DNA of 64,000 nt, from positions 26,586 through 90,585 of the forward strand of contig CAZULM010000019.1 in the NCBI GenBank assembly GCA_964621185.1, read 5' to 3'. Numbering within the stretch: the stretch's first letter is position 1; each line of letters starts with the position of its first letter. Positions 25,903 to 33,498 of the stretch are shown here, piece by piece. Origin of the DNA: M3007 sp964621185 (GTDB lineage Bacteria > Bacteroidota > Bacteroidia > Chitinophagales > Saprospiraceae). Below the pieces are notes generated by a model. It was not told the DNA's origin. It was given only the letters and a program-made list of their open reading frames with translations, and made no database searches. The position numbers and the translations under genes were made by a program.

Positions 25903-26304
25903 ATGAGAACATATCCTGTCATTTTAGGCCTCTTGGCCTTGTGCATCTTCACAGCTTGCGACAAACTTTCTGACTTTGAGCAGGAACTTGTCGGCACCTG
26001 GGAATCTGTATCTTATGTGGCCGACACCACCGACTTGTCGAGCGACCACCATGCCAAGCTTGTCCTGGAAAAAAACGGTGATTGCCAGTTCCACTATCCG
26101 TACCAGGAAGGGACGTTTTCTTACCTCTTGATTTATGAGGCTTTGGGAAAATGGACGGCTCATGAAGCCGACAGCTCCATCTCCTTTGAGGGCATCAGTG
26201 GGGGCTGGTCTGATATTTCGGCAGTTTTAGGCCAAGATGGCGCTATACGGATGGCTGGTAGTTTTAAGGGGCGCCAGATCAGCATTGTCTTTGAAAGGAA
26301 ATAA
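25903..26304 (+). CDS. Small lipoprotein, lipocalin-like
   Basis: 133 residues from ATG 25903. A short lipoprotein signal ends IFTAC at Cys19. The mature part opens with LVGTWESVSYV, the start of lipocalin-like domains of Bacteroidota lipoproteins, followed by beta strands (KLVLEKNGDCQFHYPY, KWTAHEADSSISFEG, AIRMAGSFKGRQISIVF). Ligand unknown. It follows the vWA-type membrane protein by 14 bases and is probably cotranscribed. The bases before the start (AAAACTTTGCCC) look like a weak -7 element. Confidence 0.75.
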   Translation: MRTYPVILGLLALCIFTACDKLSDFEQELVGTWESVSYVADTTDLSSDHHAKLVLEKNGDCQFHYPYQEGTFSYLLIYEALGKWTAHEADSSISFEGISGGWSDISAVLGQDGAIRMAGSFKGRQISIVFERK

Positions 26305-26359
26305 GCGTTTAGGCTTGATGGCTTCTCTGGAGAGATAACCTGAACTTAACCATCGCACG

Positions 26360-26735
26360 ATGAAAACAATTCCTTTGCTTGTTGCTGTTGCGGCCTTTTT
26401 TTGCAGCGCCTCTTGTTCGGGCAAACTGCACAAACTTCCTGGTGATTTCCACCGCCCATCCGGGAATGCTACCATGCAGTTGCCATCCGGGTCCGGGAAA
26501 AGCATCACAGCCCAATACCTCGGTTGCGGTGGCCTGTATTTGCTCAAAGAGGATCAAGCCGAAACAAATCGTTTGGATCCATTGGGAGGATTTTTTCAAG
26601 CCTTACGACAGGAAGGTGCCGCGGACGGTGCGGGGCACCGATGTGAAAGGCTTTTTTAAGAAGGAGATTGTTAAATGCTACAAGGACAAGTCAATTATGC
26701 CTTGGCCGCGCACGATTTTGAAAATAGACTATTGA
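26360..26735 (+). pseudogene. Remnant of an MBL-fold hydrolase lipoprotein (internal deletion and frameshift)
   Basis: Frame 1 starts at ATG 26360 with a lipoprotein signal (ending SASC, Cys19) and a stretch GKSITAQYLGCGGLYLLKED resembling the first strands of metallo-beta-lactamase-fold proteins. From about 26555 the meaningful sequence switches frame: KPKQIVWIHWEDFFKP reads like the C-terminal IxxxHWDDFF region of MBL-fold proteins and continues to the stop at 26735. The zinc-binding HxHxDH core that should lie between is missing. I infer a large internal deletion that left the two ends out of frame. The single-frame alternative is a 99-residue protein ending at 26659. Confidence 0.55.
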
Positions 26736-26747
26736 ATTATATCTTTG
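26717..26747 (+). promoter_or_regulatory. Bacteroidota-type promoter of the DUF433 gene
   Basis: TTTG at 26717-26720, exactly 19 bases, then TATCTTTG at 26740-26747: a full match to TTTG-N19-TAnnTTTG. Transcription would start near 26753, giving a leaderless or nearly leaderless mRNA for ATG 26755 or a 14-base leader for ATG 26767. It lies in the tail of the MBL remnant. Confidence 0.75.
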
Positions 26748-26754
26748 TAAGCAA

Positions 26755-27102
26755 ATGGATACATCTATGACAGCTCTTCAAAAAGTTGAGGCTTTGTTGC
26801 CTCAAATGTCTCTTGCTGAAAAAGCCCTCCTTTATCAAAAAGTGGCGGGCAATTCGAGCAGCGAGTTTCCTGGTATCGAAAAAACTGAAGGTGTTTGCGG
26901 TGGGGTAGCATGCATCATTCGCACTCGAATACCTGTCAGAACCCTGGTGACATTCAAAAAACTTGGGCTGTCAGACGCTGCGCTCCTTTCAAACTATCCA
27001 AGCTTGCGGCAGCAGGATTTGAATAACGCATGGGCTTATTACCAGGCCTTTAGCGATGAAATTGAGCTCGAAATCCGTGAAAACGAAGAAGATTGCATGT
27101 AA
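26755..27102 (+). CDS. DUF433 protein (antitoxin-like)
   Basis: 115 residues from ATG 26755, or 111 from ATG 26767. The C-terminal half is the DUF433 domain: GVCGGVACIIRTRIPVRTLV followed by LGLSDAALLSNYPSLRQQDL and WAYYQAF, the winged-helix-like fold found in antitoxins paired with PIN-like DUF5615 toxins. The N-terminal 45 residues (MTALQKVEALLPQMSLAEKA) form a helical extension. No DUF5615 gene follows; instead a 56-codon frame overlaps its end. Low GC and the strong own promoter fit an accessory gene. Confidence 0.8.
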   Translation: MDTSMTALQKVEALLPQMSLAEKALLYQKVAGNSSSEFPGIEKTEGVCGGVACIIRTRIPVRTLVTFKKLGLSDAALLSNYPSLRQQDLNNAWAYYQAFSDEIELEIRENEEDCM

Positions 27103-27226
27103 AGAGGAATTGGAGTTTGAAAAGTTGGCCGATCATATTCATGAGGCTGTTGAACGATGTGGCAATAACCTGAACAACATGCTTATACGTGTAAATCGAC
27201 CAAATTTGGATTTGTTGAAAAAATGA
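27056..27226 (+). CDS. Possible micro-protein overlapping the DUF433 gene
   Basis: A 56-residue frame starts at ATG 27056 inside the 3' end of the DUF433 gene (47-base overlap, different frame) and ends at TGA 27226. It reads as a soluble charged peptide: a basic head (KLSSKSVKTKKIACKEEL), a helix (FEKLADHIHEAVERCGNN) and a short tail ending LDLLKK. The overlap is the arrangement expected of a second toxin-antitoxin gene, but the sequence is too short for a DUF5615 toxin and no family is recognised. It could be a remnant of one or a chance frame. Confidence 0.4.
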   Translation: MKLSSKSVKTKKIACKEELEFEKLADHIHEAVERCGNNLNNMLIRVNRPNLDLLKK

Positions 27227-27327
27227 CCCACCGTTCCCCCCGGTTTCTTTTTTCCAAAAAATCTACGGATGTTTGCTGTCAAACAATAAAGTTCCAACAG
27301 CATCTTTTCCCAACAGCCTCCATTCGG

Positions 27328-29835
27328 ATGAAGCATTCCCGTACCACAGCGTTCTTGTTCGCCTTTGTATTCGCCACACATGCCCTCGTTGCCCAGTCGA
27401 TTAAAACCGCCAACGAGTTCCTGCCCCACAAGGTCGGCGACAAATTCACGCCGCACCACTTGCTGAACAGCTATTTTGAGCATCTGGCAGCCTGCGCCCC
27501 CAGCACCATGCGCCTGGAAAAATACGGCTTCACGAACGAAGACCGCCCCCTCCAGATCGCCATCTTCTCCAGCCCGGCCAACATGGCGCGCCTCGAACAG
27601 ATTCGGCTCAATAACCTGCGCATGGCCGGCATGGCCGAGGGTCAGCCAGACATGGCCAACCCCGTGGCCATCGTTTGGATCAGCATGAGCGTGCATGGCA
27701 ACGAGGCCTCAGGCTCCGAGGCCAGCATGTTGCTGGGCTACGACCTGGCCACCCAAACCGACCCTAAAATCCGCCAATACCTTCAGAACACGGTCGTCAT
27801 CCTCGACCCATCCCTCAACCCCGATGGCTACGACCGCTACACCCATTGGAACCGAAGCGTGAGCAACTTAGTCAAGAACACCCATGCCGAAGCCCGTGAG
27901 CACCGCGAGCCCTGGCCGGGTGGCCGCGTCAACCACTACTATTTCGACCTCAACCGCGACTGGGCCTGGGCCACGCAATCAGAAACCCGGCAGCGCTTAG
28001 CCGTTTACCACCGCTGGCTGCCGCACGTGCACCCCGACATCCACGAACAGGGCATTAACGACCCCTATTACTTCGCGCCCGCCGCCGAGCCGATGCACGA
28101 GCTCATCACCCCCTGGCAGCGCGATTTCCAGGGCGAGATCGGCGAGAACAATGCCCGGCATTTCGACAACAACGGCTGGATGTATTTCACCAAGGAAGTT
28201 TTTGACCTCTTTTACCCCTCCTATGGCGACACCTATCCCACCTTCAACGGCGCCATTGGCATGACCTACGAACAAGCCGGCGGCCCCCGCGGCGGCCGTG
28301 CGATCGAGATACTGAACGGCGACACGCTCACCCTGCACGACCGGATCCTGCACCATTACACCACCAGCCTCTCTACCATCGAGGTGAGCAGCAAGAGCGC
28401 CAAACCCTTGGTGGAAAACTTCAGGGAATACTTCCACAAAACCAGTACGCAACCGCAAGGGCAGTACAAGGCCTTTGTGATCCGCGAGGCCAACGACCCC
28501 AACAAGATCAACAAGCTCTGCGCCCTGCTCGATCTGCACCACATCGGCTACGGGCGCGTGGGCGCGGGTTTGAGCGGGCTGCGCGCTTTCGACTATTCTA
28601 CCGGAAAAGAAGCCAGCGTGTCCATCAACCCCAACGACATCGTGATCAGCGCCTACCAGCCGCACTCGGTGCTGGTGCAGGCCCTGTTTGAACCAGAGCC
28701 GCGCCTGGCCGATTCCATGACCTACGATATCACGGCCTGGGCGCTGCCCTTTGCCCACGGCCTGGCTGCTTACGCGCTCAAAGACCGGCTGGAAGCGAAA
28801 AAGCCTTATGAAAAATATTCGGCGCCCGATATCCGGCTGGCCGCATCGCCCTATTCCTGGTGCGTTCACCGCAAGTCGCTGGCCGAGGCCACGTTTGTCG
28901 GCCAATTGCTGCAAAAAGGCGTGAAAGTGCGCATGGCCATGCAGCCCTTCGATATGATCGACCAACATTTTCAGGGAGGCACCTTTGTCATAAACCGGGG
29001 CGACAACCGTACCATACAGCCCGAGCTCGACGGCCTGGTGCTGCGGGCAGCCAAGGAGTCCAACGTCACGCTCCACCCCGTTTTTTCGGGCTATTCGAGC
29101 AAGGGCAGCGACCTTGGCTCCGACAATTTCCAACTGCTCAAAAAGCCGGAAATAGCCTTGGTTTATGGCGAAGAGGCCGATGCCAACGCTTATGGACATA
29201 CCTGGTTCTTCTTTGAACGGGAGGCTAAATACCCCGTAACGCCCATCCAGTTTAGCCGCCTTGGCAACGCCGACCTGGGGCAATTTACGACCCTGATCTT
29301 CGCCGATGGGCGTTACGATTTGTCGGAAAAGCAGTTGGAAAACCTTCAAAAATGGGTAAGGGCCGGCGGCCGGCTGGTAGCCTTAGAGGGCGCGCTCAAA
29401 ACCTTTGCCGACAAGGACGGCTTCGAGCTGAAAACCAAGGAAGCGCCCAAAAAAGACTCAACCATCCTGCGCAAACCCTACACCGTTCGGCAGCGTGACG
29501 GGCTCAGCGACGGCATCCCTGGCGCAATCGTGCAGGCCAAAGTGGACGTTACCCACCCCTTGGGCTTCGGGCTGCCGGGCACCTATTTCTCCCTGAAAAC
29601 AAATGCCGACATCTACCAGATGCCCAGCAATGCGGATGTGCCTATCAGCGTCGAGGCCGATTACCTGAGCTTCGGCTTTATCGGCAGCCGGCTGAAACCG
29701 CAGCTCAAGAACACCCCGGTGCTGGTAGCCCAGCCGATGGGCAAGGGCAGCGCGGTGTTTTTTGTGGACAACCCGCTGTTCCGCTCTTTTTGGGAAGGGG
29801 GGAAGCTGGTGTTTGCGAATGCGGTTTTCTTTTAG
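27328..29835 (+). CDS. Secreted M14-family zinc carboxypeptidase
   Basis: 835 residues from ATG 27328, which begins a signal peptide (TTAFLFAFVFATHALVAQ). The M14 domain spans about 25-370: zinc ligands in SVHGNEASGSEAS (HxxE), the substrate Arg/Asn region NPDGYDRYTHWNR, the third ligand in HPDIHEQG, and the catalytic Glu in MTYEQAGGPRGG. The remaining 450 residues include a segment resembling a type-1 glutamine-amidotransferase-like fold (LVYGEEADANAYGHTWFFFE onward). It should trim peptides in the periplasm or outside. The stop overlaps the convergent methyltransferase stop by four bases. Confidence 0.85.
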   Translation: MKHSRTTAFLFAFVFATHALVAQSIKTANEFLPHKVGDKFTPHHLLNSYFEHLAACAPSTMRLEKYGFTNEDRPLQIAIFSSPANMARLEQIRLNNLRMAGMAEGQPDMANPVAIVWISMSVHGNEASGSEASMLLGYDLATQTDPKIRQYLQNTVVILDPSLNPDGYDRYTHWNRSVSNLVKNTHAEAREHREPWPGGRVNHYYFDLNRDWAWATQSETRQRLAVYHRWLPHVHPDIHEQGINDPYYFAPAAEPMHELITPWQRDFQGEIGENNARHFDNNGWMYFTKEVFDLFYPSYGDTYPTFNGAIGMTYEQAGGPRGGRAIEILNGDTLTLHDRILHHYTTSLSTIEVSSKSAKPLVENFREYFHKTSTQPQGQYKAFVIREANDPNKINKLCALLDLHHIGYGRVGAGLSGLRAFDYSTGKEASVSINPNDIVISAYQPHSVLVQALFEPEPRLADSMTYDITAWALPFAHGLAAYALKDRLEAKKPYEKYSAPDIRLAASPYSWCVHRKSLAEATFVGQLLQKGVKVRMAMQPFDMIDQHFQGGTFVINRGDNRTIQPELDGLVLRAAKESNVTLHPVFSGYSSKGSDLGSDNFQLLKKPEIALVYGEEADANAYGHTWFFFEREAKYPVTPIQFSRLGNADLGQFTTLIFADGRYDLSEKQLENLQKWVRAGGRLVALEGALKTFADKDGFELKTKEAPKKDSTILRKPYTVRQRDGLSDGIPGAIVQAKVDVTHPLGFGLPGTYFSLKTNADIYQMPSNADVPISVEADYLSFGFIGSRLKPQLKNTPVLVAQPMGKGSAVFFVDNPLFRSFWEGGKLVFANAVFF

Positions 29836-30491
29836 CTGTATTCATGGATCACCAAGCGCCTGGCCCACTTGGATTTTTCTAACCGGGTGATCGATGAAAA
29901 ATCATGCTTTTCAGCAATCGCCCCTATTTTGTCCAGGTCGCAATCGCCGGCAAGTATCATCCAAATTTTTGAATCGGGGTGAATATGCCCCGACATTTGG
30001 GCAAACAATTTTTCAAAATACTCCAGGTTTTCTCCGGCAAAAAACGCCTGTGCGGCGATGTCCTTGGGCTCGGCTGCGAAGTAGGGCGGGTTGATGAGCA
30101 GGTAGTCGAACGTTTGGCTGTCGGGAATTTGGTCGAACAGGTCGCTTTCTACAACCGCAAGCGTCAGCTTGTTGGCCTCAGCATTTTCCCGCGCTGTTTC
30201 CACCGCCAAGGGGTTGATGTCGATGGCGCTGGCCAATGCCCCTTGTTTTGCGGCAAAGAGCGCCAGCAGCCCGCTGCCTGTGCCCACATCAAGCACTTTT
30301 TTTCCTTGAAAATCAACGTCTTTCAAAAAATCGACAAAAATGGTGGTGCTAAAAAACACCCCAGGGTGAAACACGCCGGGCGGCACCTTCACCCGCAAGC
30401 CGGCGTATTCGAAGGTGCGTTCCTGTTGGGTATGCCGCAGCACCCATTTCCCATACAAGGGCAGCCATATTTTCCGAAAAATCCATTGCAT
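29832..30491 (-). CDS. Class I methyltransferase with NPPY motif (PrmC/RsmC-like)
   Basis: 219 residues. Motif I is VLDVGTGSGLLALFAAKQGA (residues about 66-85), motif IV is LLINPPYFAAEP, the NPPY signature of N6-adenine or glutamine methylases. Before motif I is a PGVFHPGVFFSTTIFVDFL segment like that of small PrmC/HemK-type or 16S rRNA guanine-methylase proteins. A dedicated N-terminal domain is missing, so it is not canonical PrmC. It lies three bases downstream of the BamA-like gene on the same strand. Confidence 0.8.
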   Translation of the reverse strand: MQWIFRKIWLPLYGKWVLRHTQQERTFEYAGLRVKVPPGVFHPGVFFSTTIFVDFLKDVDFQGKKVLDVGTGSGLLALFAAKQGALASAIDINPLAVETARENAEANKLTLAVVESDLFDQIPDSQTFDYLLINPPYFAAEPKDIAAQAFFAGENLEYFEKLFAQMSGHIHPDSKIWMILAGDCDLDKIGAIAEKHDFSSITRLEKSKWARRLVIHEYS

Positions 30492-30494
30492 GGC

Positions 30495-31934
30495 TTAAAA
30501 CCCGGTGTTGATGCGCAAGAAAAAGCCGCTTTCTCCCAGGTCGTTCCAGCTCCATTCAGCGCGGATGGTTTTGTCGAACCAGGCCACCACATCGATGCCG
30601 GGGCCGTAACCGAACAGGGCGCGGTTGGCTAATGGGTTGTTTGCGCTGTAATGCGGGTCATTGGCCCAGCCCACATCGGCGTTCAGCGAAAGGTAAATCT
30701 TGAGGGGGATGATCCGATATGCCTTGAAGGGTATGTTTTTGCCCAAGTTGAACTGTTTGGAAAAAACCTGGACATGGGCCGCCGTGCGCAGCACGCCGTA
30801 GTCGAGCCCGTCCACCACGTAGTATTCGAAGCCGCGCACGAAGCTGCCGCCATAGCCCAGCCCCTGGTTGTTGCTCCAGGGTATCTTCCGGCGCGGGTAG
30901 CTGAAGCGCCCCCGCACGATGGCTTCAAAGCTCAGCCATTTTGCCACGGGGAAATACTGGTCGAACTGCCCGTAAAAGCGGCCGAGGTGCAGGTCGTCGC
31001 TGGGGATTAGGCCGTTCCAGCGCAATTCTGCAATGGCCCGCCAGCCGCGCAGGGGGTAGGGTCGCACGTCGCGGTGGTCGATGGTGATGCCATAGATAGC
31101 GCTGGTGTGTCGCTGCCGCAGGGCCCCGCCCAGGTAGTAGTCGGGGTTGAAATGGCGGGCGACGGTATCGTCGATGCGGTTGTCGCGGTATTCCAGGGTG
31201 AGCGATTGCGTGGTGAAATATTTCGGTCGGGAACTGATGGTTCCCGAAACAAAGATTTGTTCGATCAGCCATTTTTCCGGGATTTTCAGGAAAAGCAGCT
31301 TGTTGCCAACCGTATTGTACGAAACCTCGTGGGCCCTGCTGTAGGAGATGCTGGTTTCGAAGCCTAGGGTGCGGGCACGGTTGAGGCTGGGTGAGCGGTA
31401 TTGCAGCTCGTAGCGGTTGGTGTAGCCGAACTGGGCTTTGGCCTTCAAGGCATCTGCGCGGCCCGTGAGGTTGAGCTGCGTCCAGTCGATGCCATAGTTC
31501 ACCCGTTTGAAAGATCGGTTGAACTCGTCCCACCACACGTTGAAGTTGCGGTCGGCGAGGGAGAAAAGCGGCACCGGTATTATGTACCAGCTTTCCGTCA
31601 CGTGGATGGTCAAAGAGATGCCGCCTTCCGCACTGGTATCGGCAACCAGAATTTCTGCCCGGGCGAAGATGCTGAGGTTGAGCACCCGAAGCCGGTTGCG
31701 CTCCAGGGCAGGGTAGAGTTCTGTTTGGCGGAGCGAATCGCCTACGCCGAATTCCAGTTCGCGGAGAATGGTCGCTGCCCGCGTTTTTTTGTTGCCGGTG
31801 ATGTGGATGCGCTCGATTTTCAGCCAGCCCGCCTGGGCAGTATCCGCCTGGCAGCACGACACCTGAAAACAAAAGGCCACGAAAAAAGCGCTGAAAATCA
31901 GACGCTTCGCAATTATTTTGAGGTGTTCTCCCAT
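30495..31934 (-). CDS. BamA/TamA-like outer-membrane protein with POTRA domain
   Basis: 479 residues from ATG 31934; the frame is open to 32003. A signal peptide (IFSAFFVAFCFQVSC) is followed by one POTRA-type domain (LKIERIHITGNKKTRAATIL, then RLRVLNLSIFARAEI). The rest forms beta strands of a surface-antigen barrel, ending in the aromatic FFLRINTGF typical of outer-membrane insertion signals. The single POTRA sets it apart from BamA (five). It might insert or export proteins or lipids; many Bacteroidota have several such paralogues. The methyltransferase gene follows by three bases. Confidence 0.8.
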   Translation of the reverse strand: MGEHLKIIAKRLIFSAFFVAFCFQVSCCQADTAQAGWLKIERIHITGNKKTRAATILRELEFGVGDSLRQTELYPALERNRLRVLNLSIFARAEILVADTSAEGGISLTIHVTESWYIIPVPLFSLADRNFNVWWDEFNRSFKRVNYGIDWTQLNLTGRADALKAKAQFGYTNRYELQYRSPSLNRARTLGFETSISYSRAHEVSYNTVGNKLLFLKIPEKWLIEQIFVSGTISSRPKYFTTQSLTLEYRDNRIDDTVARHFNPDYYLGGALRQRHTSAIYGITIDHRDVRPYPLRGWRAIAELRWNGLIPSDDLHLGRFYGQFDQYFPVAKWLSFEAIVRGRFSYPRRKIPWSNNQGLGYGGSFVRGFEYYVVDGLDYGVLRTAAHVQVFSKQFNLGKNIPFKAYRIIPLKIYLSLNADVGWANDPHYSANNPLANRALFGYGPGIDVVAWFDKTIRAEWSWNDLGESGFFLRINTGF

Positions 31935-32150
31935 TTTTTTTCCAAGCCCTTCCAAGGGCGCTCTTCGGGGACAGCGCCCCACTATATGTTGTTTTTTTGC
32001 CAATAAAAGCCTCGTCAGGAAAATCTAAGTGCCTGATTATCAAAAAGTTTAGAAATTTGTGCCGTAATAATAAAATGACGCACAAAAAACGGCAAGGGTT
32101 TGTTTCTGTTGCCCTGAAATCAAAACAACGAACAATCAGCGCAAAAAACG

Positions 32151-32181
32151 TTGAATTGCGGCACATTTTCTGCTACTTTTG
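32151..32181 (+). promoter_or_regulatory. Promoter for the coiled-coil gene at 32303
   Basis: TTG at 32151-32153, 20 bases, then TACTTTTG at 32174-32181, a good fit to the Bacteroidota promoter. The transcript would carry the long hairpin at 32191-32292 in its leader. Confidence 0.55.
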
Positions 32182-32190
32182 ACGAAATTC

Positions 32191-32292
32191 GTTGTTCGTT
32201 GTTCGTTCACATTCACTCAATTCTCGTTGGTTATCCTATTAGAATCTAACCTCTCAAGCAAATGTGAACGAACAACCACAACGAACAACAAA
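32191..32292 (+). repeat. Long inverted repeat in the leader of the 32303 gene
   Basis: GTTGTTCGTTGTTCGTTCAC at 32191 (arm to 32213) pairs with 32261-32292 (AATGTGAACGAACAACCACA and on), with a small bulge. The right arm ends ten bases before the GTG start. The word also occurs at 23749-23773. The rest of the 368-base gap from 31935 holds a GGGCGCT/AGCGCCC hairpin at 31956-31979 and the promoter above, but no gene. Confidence 0.75.
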
Positions 32293-32302
32293 CAACTAAA
32301 AC

Positions 32303-33208
32303 GTGGGCGATTTACTGCAGGATCCGATTTTCTTCTGGTTGATGTGGGCCATCTTCACCCTCTCCGGCACCATCATCGGCTGGACGCTGCGTGCCAACAC
32401 GCTGGAAAAGGAGGTGCGCGAAGTGCTCGCCCGCATCGAACAGGAAAAAAATACCCTGGCCCGGCTTTACACCCACATCAAGCACCAGCACGACCTGCGC
32501 GAAGCTGATTTCCGCCGCGTTTCCCTGGAGCTGAGCCACCTTCAGGGACAGGTAGAATGGCTCGAAAACGAACGCGCCAAGCTCCTTCCCGATACCCACG
32601 AGGCCAACGCCCGCATCGAAAAAGCGGAAGCCAGCGCCGCCCAGTACGCCCAAAAAGTAGCAGCGCTGGAACTGTTGGCCGAAAACCTGCGCAAAAAAAA
32701 CACCGAGCTTACTGCCCAGGTAGAACGCGCCCGCCAGGAACTGGCAGCCTGGGAAACCATCTACCGCGACTTCAAACAGATGCAGCAGCGGCTGGCCGCC
32801 TTCGAGCAGTCGTCGTTAGCCCTCCAAGCAGAGCGCGACACCCTGCAACAAGAACGCGATACGCTCTACGAACAGCTCGGCGGCGCCCGGGCGGAAATTG
32901 AGACCCTCCAGCGCGAGCTCATCAAGCTCACCACCTACGCCGAGCGCCCAGGCACCCGCGGCAGCAGCCGGGGCGGCCCCGCAGCCCCCGAACACGCCGA
33001 CGACCTCAAGTCCATCAAAGGCATTACGCCCGCCGCAGAGCAAAAGCTCACCGCCCTCGGCATCCACACCTTCTCCCAGATCAGCTCCTGGGACGACGAC
33101 GCCGTGATCGCCTTCGCCCGCGCCTTGGGCATCAGCCCGGGCAAGGTGTTCCAGGAGGACTGGGTGGGGCAGGCAAGAGCATTTTCGGGGAGGATGAATG
33201 ATGAATGA
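32303..33208 (+). CDS. Membrane-anchored coiled-coil protein with C-terminal helix-hairpin-helix
   Basis: 301 residues from GTG 32303. An N-terminal membrane helix (FFWLMWAIFTLSGTIIGWTL, residues 8-27) is followed by about 190 residues of charged coiled coil with heptads (DTLQQERDTLYEQLGGARAE). After a Gly/Pro/Ser linker the last 65 residues, LKSIKGITPAAEQKLTALGI then TFSQISSWDDDAVIAFARAL, match the helix-hairpin-helix-like domain found at the end of NuoE-like and LapA-like proteins. The domain usually binds nucleic acid or protein. A role as membrane-tethered scaffold is inferred. Confidence 0.75.
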   Translation: MGDLLQDPIFFWLMWAIFTLSGTIIGWTLRANTLEKEVREVLARIEQEKNTLARLYTHIKHQHDLREADFRRVSLELSHLQGQVEWLENERAKLLPDTHEANARIEKAEASAAQYAQKVAALELLAENLRKKNTELTAQVERARQELAAWETIYRDFKQMQQRLAAFEQSSLALQAERDTLQQERDTLYEQLGGARAEIETLQRELIKLTTYAERPGTRGSSRGGPAAPEHADDLKSIKGITPAAEQKLTALGIHTFSQISSWDDDAVIAFARALGISPGKVFQEDWVGQARAFSGRMNDE

Positions 33209-33358
33209 TGAATTTGTTTGGCATTCCAAGTGGTGAATTTGCTGGACTGTTCAGCGCTTGGGCACCATGTTTATTTTTAGAAGCCAATCCTTTTGACCCA
33301 ATGATGGCCTTGCAAGTTGTCGGCAGGCTGAGTATATAATATTGGATACATTTGTATC

Positions 33359-33467
33359 TTATACTATGATTCGCCTGATTTTTTTGTGATTGAGTATGAT
33401 TGATTCAACTGATCTTCAATTGATTACAAAGATCGGCATGCACAAAACCAGGCGGCGTGAGGTAAAA
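33359..33467 (-). mobile_element. 108-bp MITE-like element, copy B
   Basis: The minus strand matches copies A (17572) and C (51656) over almost the full length, with the shared blocks CAATTGAAGATCAGTT and AATCAGGCGAATCATAGTAT. The left end in element orientation is altered (TTTTTACCTC instead of TTATACCTC), and an extra A or two lies in the poly-A part. It sits between two plus-strand genes, in a 290-base gap with nothing else recognisable. Confidence 0.75.
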
Positions 33468-33498
33468 ATTACTCGTCATTTGTCAAAAATATCAAAAA

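Noticed and set aside
27997..29349. 450-residue antisense frame opposite the M14 peptidase gene
   Set aside because: The plus strand has the zinc motifs and signal peptide; the antisense product shows no domain.
30925..32166. 413-residue frame overlapping the BamA-like gene on the same strand
   Set aside because: It is rich in Pro, His and Arg without domain signature; the other frame has the signal peptide, POTRA and barrel.
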